Origin: Segatella copri
Lineage (GTDB): Bacteria > Bacteroidota > Bacteroidia > Bacteroidales > Bacteroidaceae
Direction: 5' to 3'
Assembly (NCBI RefSeq): GCF_026015295.1
Contig: NZ_JAPDUW010000001.1
Location: 2,148,501-2,212,500, forward strand
DNA: 64,000 nucleotides
Made by a program: the position numbers and the translations under genes. This document shows positions 26,350 to 33,662 of this stretch, piece after piece (within the stretch, counting starts at the first letter, position 1; every line of letters begins with the position of its first letter). The notes beneath the pieces are model-generated. The model worked only from the letters and a program-made list of their open reading frames with translations. It was not told the DNA's origin and did not search any database.

Positions 26350-27396
26350 TCATATACTGATAGCTTCGATAAGCATATCGTTGTATCTGTCTATCACATC
26401 GTCATTGATACTTTTCAGATAGATGCGCGTGATTTTCTCTGAGTTGTGCCCCATGCTGTCACTTATCACGCTGATGGGGATGTTCTTCTCCTTGGCGATG
26501 GTAGCCCAGGAGTGACGGGCGCAGTACATCGTTACTTTCATCGGCATGCCGATACGCCGGGTGAACTTCTGCAATGCCTTGTTCACCCTACATTGGCGGT
26601 AGTGATACTGTTTCCTGACATCAGTAACTACGTTCTGGTTTACGATACCCAGCAGATGTTTGCCGTCGAGTGAAGGGTGGCGGTCTGCAATCTCTTGCAT
26701 GCAGGGGCGCCATGCCACCCTCAGTTCTTTACCCGTTTTCTTTCTCTTGTATATGAGCTGCCCGTCCTTAAGGCTTCCTTTTTCAAGAAAGGCGATATCT
26801 ACGAACGACATGCCTCGGGTATAAAAACTGAAGAGGAAGAGATCTCTCGCCAGTGCTTCCTCCTCGGTGATGGTTGTTGCAGCGACTATCTGATGGATGT
26901 TTTCCGCTGTAAGTGCTCTTTTGGCAGTCGGGGTGTTCTTGGTGAAAGAGTGGACGAAGGGGTTGCGGTCTTCTAATCCATATTGCTCCAGAGCTTTGTT
27001 GTAGATGGCTCGGAGTCGCTTCATGTAAAAAGAGATGGTGTTCAGCGTGAGACCGCTCTTTCTCAGATAACTCTCGTAATCTTCCATGATGAGGCTGTCG
27101 AGTTGGCAAATCTGCAGGTCTTTCTCTTTTCTGAATCTCATGAAGCTGCGCAAGGTGCATGTATATATTTCGGCAGACCGGTGCTTGCCATTTCTGTAGA
27201 GTCGCTGGGTGAGTTCCCTGACATATTCGCCCAGCATCGGACAAACATTCGTATCTTCTTTGGCTATTTGCAGCGCATCATGTTCGCTACCTTTCTCTAT
27301 GACATATCCCAGTGCATTGTTTCTGTTGCTTACTTTGATGACGATTTCTGCATCTTGCCGAATAAGTTCCTGTGGAATTTCTATTCTTAGTATCAT
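26350..27396 (-). CDS. Tyrosine site-specific recombinase (integrase family)
   Basis: A 348-aa tyrosine recombinase of the Bacteroidetes type. Start chosen at 27396 (MILRIEIPQELIRQDAEIVI), which places the gene after its leader; a longer frame to 27489 would run through the promoter. N-terminal SAM-like core-binding domain at about residues 60-150; catalytic domain with Arg in FYTRGMSFVDIA, Lys in YKRKKTGKEL, the box II CARHSWAT (Tyr in place of the first His, common in this phylum), His in MGHNSEKIT and the nucleophilic Tyr in RIYLKSI. It sits at the centre of nested inverted repeats and between two 22-bp arrays, which suggests it acts locally as an invertase rather than being a phage remnant; no phage genes are present. 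Confidence 0.88.
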   Translation of the reverse strand: MILRIEIPQELIRQDAEIVIKVSNRNNALGYVIEKGSEHDALQIAKEDTNVCPMLGEYVRELTQRLYRNGKHRSAEIYTCTLRSFMRFRKEKDLQICQLDSLIMEDYESYLRKSGLTLNTISFYMKRLRAIYNKALEQYGLEDRNPFVHSFTKNTPTAKRALTAENIHQIVAATTITEEEALARDLFLFSFYTRGMSFVDIAFLEKGSLKDGQLIYKRKKTGKELRVAWRPCMQEIADRHPSLDGKHLLGIVNQNVVTDVRKQYHYRQCRVNKALQKFTRRIGMPMKVTMYCARHSWATIAKEKNIPISVISDSMGHNSEKITRIYLKSINDDVIDRYNDMLIEAISI

Positions 27397-27458
27397 TTTT
27401 ATGTGAATATTATGTTGAATGAAGTGCTTTGTTGTATAACAATTTAGTAAACTGCCAA

Positions 27459-27490
27459 CAAAGTTACGATTAATCTCTGGATTACACAAA
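27459..27490 (-). promoter_or_regulatory. Consensus promoter of the recombinase gene
   Basis: On the minus strand TTTG (27487-27490), 20 bases, TAACTTTG (27459-27466). Both boxes are perfect; leader of about 55 bases. Confidence 0.8.
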
Positions 27491-27618
27491 GCTTTTTCCG
27501 ATATTCACATCTATGCCAGTATATATGATAAGGTGTAATGGGCAGCCAGTTTAAGTAAGTAGATGAAATCATGTACGTCATTTAACAAGTTCATACGTTT
27601 CATAGAGTCGATAGATAT

Positions 27619-27948
27619 GACTGCGTTGGGTTAAAGATACGACTGCGCTGGGCAGAAGATTCGATTTCGTTGGGTTAAAGATTCGACTTCGTTGGGTGGA
27701 AGAGTCAATTTCGTTGGCTGAATAATATGGCTGCGTTGGTTGAACGAAGTAGCTCTGTTAGCTGAATGAAGTACTTGAAGTGTCAGAATGATATGGTTGA
27801 AGTAGCTGAATGAAATAGCTCTGTTAGCTGAATGAAATAGCTCTGTTGGCTGAATGAAATAGCTCTGTTAGCTGAATGAAATAGCTCTGTTGGCTGAACG
27901 AAGTAGCTCAGTTAGCTGAATGAAGCACTTGAGTTATCAGAATGAGGT
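27619..27948. repeat. Tandem array, 15 units of exactly 22 bp
   Basis: Units start every 22 bases from 27619 to 27927 with no insertion or deletion, yet drift in sequence. Left units resemble GACTGCGTTGGGTTAAAG; middle and right units resemble AGCTCTGTTAGCTGAATG. Units 10 to 13 differ from each other at only a few positions. A partial unit follows to 27955. Stops occur in the frames I read, so it is not coding. It lies between the recombinase promoter and the abi terminator. Confidence 0.92.
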
Positions 27949-28024
27949 GGCTTGGTATAATACGATTCGCTAGTCTATTAGGCGTTCGGGGCTTGCTGCC
28001 CAGCCTTTATTAAAAGTAAAAAAA

Positions 28025-28048
28025 GTGCGTCATGGAGTTATGACACAC
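28025..28048 (-). terminator. Terminator downstream of the Abi gene
   Basis: GTGCGTCAT and ATGACACAC pair with one mismatch; seven Ts follow on the minus strand. It stops Abi transcription before the 15-unit array. Confidence 0.7.
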
Positions 28049-28070
28049 CCTCTTTGAAATATTATACTTC

Positions 28071-28134
28071 TTTCCTATTCTTAAGCACCCAACCTCCGAA
28101 TTGTATGAAGCTCCTATATATAATAAGGTGTAGG
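28071..28134 (+). repeat. 64-bp direct repeat, left copy (flanks the Abi gene)
   Basis: Nearly identical to 29341-29404; I see differences only at one or two positions (CTTAAG versus CTTTAG). It ends with TATATATAATAAGGTG and TAGG. The two copies bracket the Abi gene and its promoter. Confidence 0.88.
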
Positions 28135-28207
28135 GTCGTTAATTAAAAAGCAGTCGATAGTGAAAAGTTCACTGCCGACAGACTAACTTGTTTTTGAGTC
28201 TGTAAAG

Positions 28208-29113
28208 TTATCTCCATAGGGGCTCGGAAATCCAATTTTCAGGAAACCCCATAGCTGTCGGATCTACCTGTGAATAAGAAGCGAGTAAGGATTTGAGCTT
28301 GTTCTTGAAGTCCAATCCGTATCCCATGGAATCAAGCCAATATGCAATACAACAGGCTATAGCATATACTTTGTTTGCATCTACACCTTCTATGTTCACC
28401 CATGCACCACGTAAAGAAGCGCTCATTTGAGGAGCTGTAGAAAGATAACGGTTCCAGAGGCGTGAGTGGTGAGCGCAACAGTTTCTCAAGACAGTTACGC
28501 TACGCATCCAGCTTTCCAATACCTCATGCTGAGGAAGATTGAACTGACGAGCTACACGCTTCTTCAATTTCTTGTCACAGAAATTGTAATAGAGTTTTGA
28601 AAGCGTACCGAAAGATGCCAGTTCAAGAGTTTTCCATGCTGGTGGGAAAATTGGCTTGTCATAGTTGCGCCTATGCTCCTTGATAAAGTCCTCTTTACTA
28701 CGTTGAAGCTCTCTGTCTATGGAGTTCATATTCTCAATAAACTTATGTTCGTCATCAGCAAGGCTTGTATCAAAGAACCAAAATGGTCCATGTTCCAATG
28801 AGAACTCTTGTATAATTTTTGTGCGCAAAGCTATCTCTAATCGTTGGATAGCTTTGAACATCAAGTCTCTCAACTCCATATCAAAGTTGTAGAGAGCTAC
28901 GGCATCTTCAAATCTACTATTAGGCTTAAATTGATGTGAAGTTTTATCTGCCTCCATTGGACGAAGGTATTGAACAAAACGAAAATAACTGACCTCTCCA
29001 AGAAATTTTGCAGTCTTGGATGAATCAGCAATATTTAAGCCTCTACTTTTTAGTAGTTCTATTTGTTCAGAAATAGAAAGAGCCTGCTTAGTGTATAATC
29101 TTAATGTACTCAT
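28208..29113 (-). CDS. Abi family protein (Abi_2 / AbiD-AbiF type), HEPN ribonuclease
   Basis: A 301-aa protein of the Abi_2 family, abortive-infection effectors against phage. Start set at 29113 (MSTLRLYTKQALSISEQIEL); the longer frame to 29179 would include the promoter's leader. Family landmarks: FLGEVSYFRFVQYLRPME near residue 40, FDMELRDLMFKAIQRLEIALRTKI near 90, and near 210 LRNCCAHHSRLWNR, which contains the RxxxxH motif (R-NCCA-H) that is the RNase active site of HEPN proteins. It has its own consensus promoter and a short structured leader resembling the RNA that precedes AbiF-type genes. Placed between the recombinase and the right operon, bracketed by direct repeats, so probably an acquired defence cassette. 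Confidence 0.87.
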   Translation of the reverse strand: MSTLRLYTKQALSISEQIELLKSRGLNIADSSKTAKFLGEVSYFRFVQYLRPMEADKTSHQFKPNSRFEDAVALYNFDMELRDLMFKAIQRLEIALRTKIIQEFSLEHGPFWFFDTSLADDEHKFIENMNSIDRELQRSKEDFIKEHRRNYDKPIFPPAWKTLELASFGTLSKLYYNFCDKKLKKRVARQFNLPQHEVLESWMRSVTVLRNCCAHHSRLWNRYLSTAPQMSASLRGAWVNIEGVDANKVYAIACCIAYWLDSMGYGLDFKNKLKSLLASYSQVDPTAMGFPENWISEPLWR

Positions 29114-29127
29114 AAAAAGCAAAAGAC

Positions 29128-29164
29128 CCGCCCTGGTTCGCTGTTCTAATGGGAAGCGTGGCGG
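29128..29164 (-). ncRNA. Candidate structured leader RNA of the Abi gene
   Basis: On the minus strand CCGCC (29160-29164) pairs with GGCGG (29128-29132), enclosing CGCT/AGCG pairs (29155-29158 with 29139-29142). GTCTTTTGCTTTTT follows just before the ATG, so the leader could end as a short terminated RNA. A leader RNA is known for AbiF-type systems; whether this one matches that model needs a covariance search. Confidence 0.5.
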
Positions 29165-29176
29165 ATTCTGTTGCTG

Positions 29177-29207
29177 CAAAGATACGAATAATCATTGACA
29201 ATACAAA
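29177..29207 (-). promoter_or_regulatory. Consensus promoter of the Abi gene / leader RNA
   Basis: On the minus strand TTTG (29204-29207), 19 bases, TATCTTTG (29177-29184). The predicted start site is about 55 bases before the ATG. Confidence 0.8.
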
Positions 29208-29340
29208 CTTTTTAGCAAGAAAAATCATTCTAAAGTGGATTCTTTAACATATTTATATTTAATAATGCCAAATCTGATCATAGAATCACGTTTTGTCAGT
29301 GGAGAAAAGTTTCTAAAAATACCGCTTTGTTTTTTATCTC
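29208..29340. other. Gap without recognisable gene
   Basis: AT-rich sequence between the Abi promoter and the right direct repeat. I see no frame, repeat or hairpin that stands out. Confidence 0.5.
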
Positions 29341-29404
29341 TTTCCTATTCTTTAGCACCCAACCTCCGAATTGTATGAAGCTCCTATATATAATAAGGTG
29401 TAGG
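29341..29404 (+). repeat. 64-bp direct repeat, right copy, plus a partial third copy
   Basis: Matches 28071-28134. Immediately downstream the last 20-odd bases (from the CCTATATATAATAAG block) are repeated again at 29418-29439. Confidence 0.88.
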
Positions 29405-29560
29405 ACCGCCAATCTCCCCTATATATAATAAGGTGTAGGTTTTATATCGGCAAAATGGAAAAAAACAGGGAAAATGGACGGGTTAGAAGCCCAATATGGG
29501 GGCTATTTTATAAAAAACATAAGAAAATTAGCCTTTTTTTGAAAAAAAATGCTCAAAAAC

Positions 29561-29591
29561 TTGCAAGTTTCGAAAAATATGCCTATATTTG
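29561..29591 (+). promoter_or_regulatory. Consensus promoter of the right operon
   Basis: TTG (29561-29563), 20 bases, TATATTTG (29584-29591). A 250-base leader follows, starting with the hairpin ATCTCC-CGGCT-GGAGAT at 29603-29619. The promoter lies inside the inner inverted repeat arms and would move on inversion. Confidence 0.75.
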
Positions 29592-29716
29592 CAACATGAA
29601 AAATCTCCCGGCTGGAGATAATACAAAAATTAATAAGAACTTAGTGGTCATAAAAAGCCACACGACATATAAGAACAATAAAATAACTTTTCTAAGAGGA
29701 CCTTTGAGAAAGAACG

Positions 29717-29927
29717 AAGAACTTTTCTAAGAGTGCAGACTCTTTTCATCAAACGGAACTCTTAATTCGATATAGAGAATTAATTAATAACTTCCTGCCG
29801 AAAGGCTAGGAAAATCGTATAACTTTATAAATTATTACCGTATGAAAAGAAAGTATTTTAGCGCGCTGCTTATGGGTGCATTGACAATTGCCTCGGTAAG
29901 CACATTTACTTCTTGTAAAGACTACGA
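29717..29927 (+). repeat. Inner inverted repeat, right arm (211 bp, perfect)
   Basis: Exact reverse complement of 25495-25705. It spans the end of the leader, the ATG at 29842 and codons for the whole lipoprotein signal peptide and lipid-cysteine. Confidence 0.93.
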
Positions 29928-32916
29928 CGATGACATCAGCAGCTTGCAGTCTCAGATTGACAAGTTGAATGAGATGGTAAGTAAGATCCAGGGTCAAATT
30001 GACAATGGCGCAATTCTGACTAGTGTTACTCCTGTAGAGAACGGTCTGAAAATCACATTGAATCAGAATGGTAATCCAAAAGATTACATTATCACAAATG
30101 GTAAAGACGGAGCCAAAGGTGAAGCGGGTGCTGCTGGTGCCCCAGGTACACCAGGTAAGGATGCTGACGTTTGGAAGATCGGTGACGATGGCTACTGGTA
30201 CAAGAATGACACAAAGACAGATTACAAGGCTGTAGGTACTGATGGTGCTGCTGGTGCTGCTGGCACAGCTGGAACTCCTGGCGCTCCTGGTAAGGATGGT
30301 AAGTACTATGAGCCAAATGCATCTACTGGTACATTCTGGGAGGTTAATGGTGAGACCAAGAGAGATACTGGTATCTCTTATGTAAGTGCCAAAACTCTTA
30401 CTGCCATTTGGACAGAAGATGCTCTTACACTCAACAATGTAAGTGGTGTAGAAGGCGGCAAGATTGTCATCAACTTGACTAGCAAGCTGTTGTCTTTAGT
30501 TTTTAGTCCAAAGGCTTATTGGGAAGGTATTGAGACTATTCCAGTTTACTCTTTCGACTACAATCCTATTGAGTTGGCGAAGGCTGATGTTACAAAGAAT
30601 CAGATAGACGATTTGGGTACAGAAAATTCAGGAAATCATGTATCAATTGTTACTGACGCTGTAGCTTCTTACTATCTCAATCCATCTAATGCGTCAGTTG
30701 ACACTAAAGATCTCAGCCATTATTCATTATTGCTTAACACTGCGGACATTTTGACTCGTGCTACTAGCAATGACATCAAGATTACCAAGGTGGATAAAGA
30801 CAACGAAAATGGTATGATTAAAGTTCACTTCGGTATGGCTAACGGAAATGCTTTGACAGAAACAAACAACAAGGTTGATGTTGCAGCACTTCGTTACAAG
30901 TATACTATTAAGAAAGATGATAAAGAAGTAAAGGATACTCTCGTAACATCTGATTTTGCTGCTCTCAAGCATTTCAAGATTACAGACTTCTCTATCAACA
31001 AGGTTGCTACTGAGGGAACTGTTGATAAGCAGGATGCTGCTTGCCAGACATTGGCTACCACAGCAAGCGACGCAGTGAATGACGTTCATGCTCCTGTATT
31101 GACTATTCCATACAATGATGAGAAGGGTATTCACCTCGACAATTGGATGGATGTTCACTATAAGTTAAACAACCAATATTCTCTCTGGGGTGGACAGACC
31201 ACGATTAACGAGCAGAACTTCAAGTTGAAGTATGAGTTGATTGGCTACATTTCTCCTAACTATGATACCAATGAGAGTGATCACGCAACAATTGAAGGCG
31301 ACCTCTTCAAGGTAAAGGGTTACAAGGATGACGCTACTGGTCGTCAGATAATCGGTCGTACTCCGCTTGTACGTGTAACTTTGGTTGATGGTAACTCTGG
31401 TGATGCTATTGCTTCTGTTGGTTACATCAAAGTTGAAATTACAGATATAAATGCAACTCCAGAAACTGTTGAATCTGATGGTATCAAGAAGGATTATACT
31501 GTAGGCTGTGCAGGTAATGTCTTAGATGGCGTACAGGCTATCACATGGGATGAGGTTGAGAGCAAGGTTCTCGCTAAGATTGACATGAGTAAGTCTGAAT
31601 TCGAGGCTAACTATAAATTCGTAGATGGTATTCAATATAAGCAAAACGCTCAGAACGGTTTCGATGTACTTACACCAAGCGTAGGTACTGTAGTTAGCAC
31701 AACAGATGCTGTTGGCGGTCACCAGACTAATGTTTTAAAGTGGACTGTTACAGAAAACGAGGCTTATCAGTTGTTGAAGAAGGATGGCGATGTAATCACT
31801 ATTTGGGTTAAGTTCGCTCCTAAGGCTACAGCAAGAGCTTTGAAGGATATCTATGTTAAGTTGTCTTGGACAGCACCAAAGGTTCACAATACCCCAACTG
31901 CAACTATCAAGGACTCTGACAAGAAGGCAGCTGCTTGGCATAAGGCAAATGCGAACACCGCAGGCTTTGACCAGCTCCATATTCAGGTAGGTAATGCTAC
32001 TCAGAATGGTGCAACATGTGAGTTCGACAATTTGGTGGTAGCTAGTACATTCAACTCTACACTTGTTGAAATTGTCAAGAACCAGATTAAGGATCAGTAT
32101 GCAGCTCTCGCTGGTGCAGCTAGCGTGACATATAAGTTTGCTCCAACCGCAGACCAGTCTCACAAGACATTCTATGGTGCTAAGAGCAATACAAAATATG
32201 ATATCTCTGTGAGCACAGATGGTACTACAATCTCTGCATCTGCAGGTACAGTTAGTCATGAATTGGCTACTATCACAGCAGCAGATGGTACTATCAATGT
32301 AAAGAAGAACGTCTACACAAAGGATATCTTGAACAAGTATGGCAGTGTTTCTGAGCTTGCTGACGCATTAACATTCACAGTCCTTGCAGATGTAAAGACT
32401 TGTGATCCTGCATCAGACTTGATTAATTTAACCAACAAGATGTTTGATGTGAAGGTTATCAAGCCTCTCTTTGTAAAGAGTGTATCTGTTCCAGCTATGA
32501 CATTGAACAATTACTCATCAATGACAAATGTGCCTGTTAAATTCGAGTTTGTAGATTTCAACAACTATACTCAGGCTAAATTCTATGCAAATAGTAATTC
32601 GCAGGTTGCATTCAAGAACTTCTATAAGATAGCATCTATCAAGAAGGATGGCGACATTACCACTAACTATAGTGGTGCTTGGAAGAAGATTGATGAAGAT
32701 GACATCAAGGTAACTTACAATGAAGGCACTCTTGCTGTAGGAGGCAATGGCGTAGTAAGCGACTTCGGTACTGTTTCTTTGGTACAGGTTAACCAGAGCC
32801 GTGCAAATGGTTTCGATGTTAAGATACCTGTTGCTATTACATACAACTGGGGTACATTGTACACAAATATCCAGTTCCATGTAAATCCAGCATCAGCAGC
32901 TGCTAGAAAGCACTAA
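29842..32916 (+). CDS. Large surface lipoprotein with collagen-like motifs (right, 1024 aa)
   Basis: Shares with the left protein the signal peptide, lipid-cysteine and CKDYDDD surface-export signal, and a coiled coil (LQSQIDKLNEMVSKI). Two collagen-like Gly-x-Y runs follow at about residues 89-107 (GAKGEAGAAGAPGTPGKD) and 132-153 (GTDGAAGAAGTAGTPGAPG). The remaining ~870 residues are a different beta-rich, Thr/Asn/Lys-rich surface domain with no recognised enzyme motif. It is the first gene of the rightward operon behind a consensus promoter, so it is the copy expected to be expressed in this orientation. Probable antigenic alternative to the left protein. Confidence 0.83.
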   Translation: MKRKYFSALLMGALTIASVSTFTSCKDYDDDISSLQSQIDKLNEMVSKIQGQIDNGAILTSVTPVENGLKITLNQNGNPKDYIITNGKDGAKGEAGAAGAPGTPGKDADVWKIGDDGYWYKNDTKTDYKAVGTDGAAGAAGTAGTPGAPGKDGKYYEPNASTGTFWEVNGETKRDTGISYVSAKTLTAIWTEDALTLNNVSGVEGGKIVINLTSKLLSLVFSPKAYWEGIETIPVYSFDYNPIELAKADVTKNQIDDLGTENSGNHVSIVTDAVASYYLNPSNASVDTKDLSHYSLLLNTADILTRATSNDIKITKVDKDNENGMIKVHFGMANGNALTETNNKVDVAALRYKYTIKKDDKEVKDTLVTSDFAALKHFKITDFSINKVATEGTVDKQDAACQTLATTASDAVNDVHAPVLTIPYNDEKGIHLDNWMDVHYKLNNQYSLWGGQTTINEQNFKLKYELIGYISPNYDTNESDHATIEGDLFKVKGYKDDATGRQIIGRTPLVRVTLVDGNSGDAIASVGYIKVEITDINATPETVESDGIKKDYTVGCAGNVLDGVQAITWDEVESKVLAKIDMSKSEFEANYKFVDGIQYKQNAQNGFDVLTPSVGTVVSTTDAVGGHQTNVLKWTVTENEAYQLLKKDGDVITIWVKFAPKATARALKDIYVKLSWTAPKVHNTPTATIKDSDKKAAAWHKANANTAGFDQLHIQVGNATQNGATCEFDNLVVASTFNSTLVEIVKNQIKDQYAALAGAASVTYKFAPTADQSHKTFYGAKSNTKYDISVSTDGTTISASAGTVSHELATITAADGTINVKKNVYTKDILNKYGSVSELADALTFTVLADVKTCDPASDLINLTNKMFDVKVIKPLFVKSVSVPAMTLNNYSSMTNVPVKFEFVDFNNYTQAKFYANSNSQVAFKNFYKIASIKKDGDITTNYSGAWKKIDEDDIKVTYNEGTLAVGGNGVVSDFGTVSLVQVNQSRANGFDVKIPVAITYNWGTLYTNIQFHVNPASAAARKH

Positions 32917-32938
32917 TTAGAAACAAAAAACTAATATC

Positions 32939-32969
32939 AAGGAGGGCGGAGCGAAACTCCGTCCTCCTT
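32939..32969 (+). terminator. Hairpin after the right surface lipoprotein gene
   Basis: AAGGAGGGCGGAG pairs with CTCCGTCCTCCTT (one mismatch) around CGAAA. The T-tail is short, so partial read-through into the next genes is likely. The left operon has a hairpin in the same place. Confidence 0.65.
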
Positions 32970-33010
32970 TCTCTTAGATATTAGCAGTATTTCTTTTAAA
33001 TATAAGCTGT

Positions 33011-33619
33011 ATGAAATCTTTGAAATTAATTATTTTTCTCATTACATCTGTGCTGATTCTAAGTTTGAGTTCTTGCAACTCATGTAGCTCCAAGAAGGAA
33101 AAACCTCAAGGCCCGCCTCCTACGAAATTTGAAGAAAGCATGACAGGGAAAGACACCCTTGCCGTCAAACAATTGGTAGACAGATTCTTTACCTATGCTA
33201 AAGAAAAGAACTTCACAGAGGCAGCAGGTATGCTTTATCGTGCAGCTAACGACCTGAAGGAAGAACCTCAGCCATTAAACAACGATGAAATGGCAGAAGT
33301 CAAGCATATGTTAGAGCTTTTCCCAATGGTAGATTACCGAATCGAGTACATCAAGTTTGAAGAAGCTAATCTCAATGAGGTTCTTTGCTATGTCATCATG
33401 AAGAAAGCTGAAGGCGATAGTCCAGAAATATCCACCAAGATGTTCTTCAAGCCTGTCAACTACATGGGTAACTGGCTACTCTGTCTCAACAACACCGAAT
33501 ATGGTGACAAAGGGGTAGTTGATCCTGATAAACGAGACTCCGTAGAAAAGAACTTCCAAAAAAAGGAAAAGGCAAAGACTAAGGAGAAAGTGAAATTGAA
33601 TAAGGCGAAACAAAAATAG
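33011..33619 (+). CDS. Lipoprotein of unknown function (202 aa)
   Basis: Signal MKSLKLIIFLITSVLILSLS followed by SCNSCSS, giving a lipid-cysteine near residue 22. The mature part has a proline stretch (PQGPPP), a helical region (DTLAVKQLVDRFFTYAKEKNFTEAAGML) reminiscent of NTF2-like lipoproteins, and a very Lys-rich C-terminal tail (EKKAKTKEKVKLNKAKQK-like). I do not recognise a family with confidence. It sits between the surface lipoprotein and the ompA copy, where the left operon has the DUF1573 and 114-aa lipoproteins, so accessory genes differ between the two arms. Confidence 0.7.
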   Translation: MKSLKLIIFLITSVLILSLSSCNSCSSKKEKPQGPPPTKFEESMTGKDTLAVKQLVDRFFTYAKEKNFTEAAGMLYRAANDLKEEPQPLNNDEMAEVKHMLELFPMVDYRIEYIKFEEANLNEVLCYVIMKKAEGDSPEISTKMFFKPVNYMGNWLLCLNNTEYGDKGVVDPDKRDSVEKNFQKKEKAKTKEKVKLNKAKQK

Positions 33620-33662
33620 TTTACTATTCTGCTAAGTATAAAACATAAAAACATAAAACCAT

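Noticed and set aside
26350..27396. Recombinase as part of an integrated prophage or conjugative element
   Set aside because: No phage structural, replication, relaxase or transfer genes occur nearby, and no tRNA attachment site; the context fits a local invertase better.
27619..27948. CRISPR array
   Set aside because: Units are contiguous 22-mers with gradual drift; there is no alternation of constant repeat and unique spacer, and no cas genes are near.
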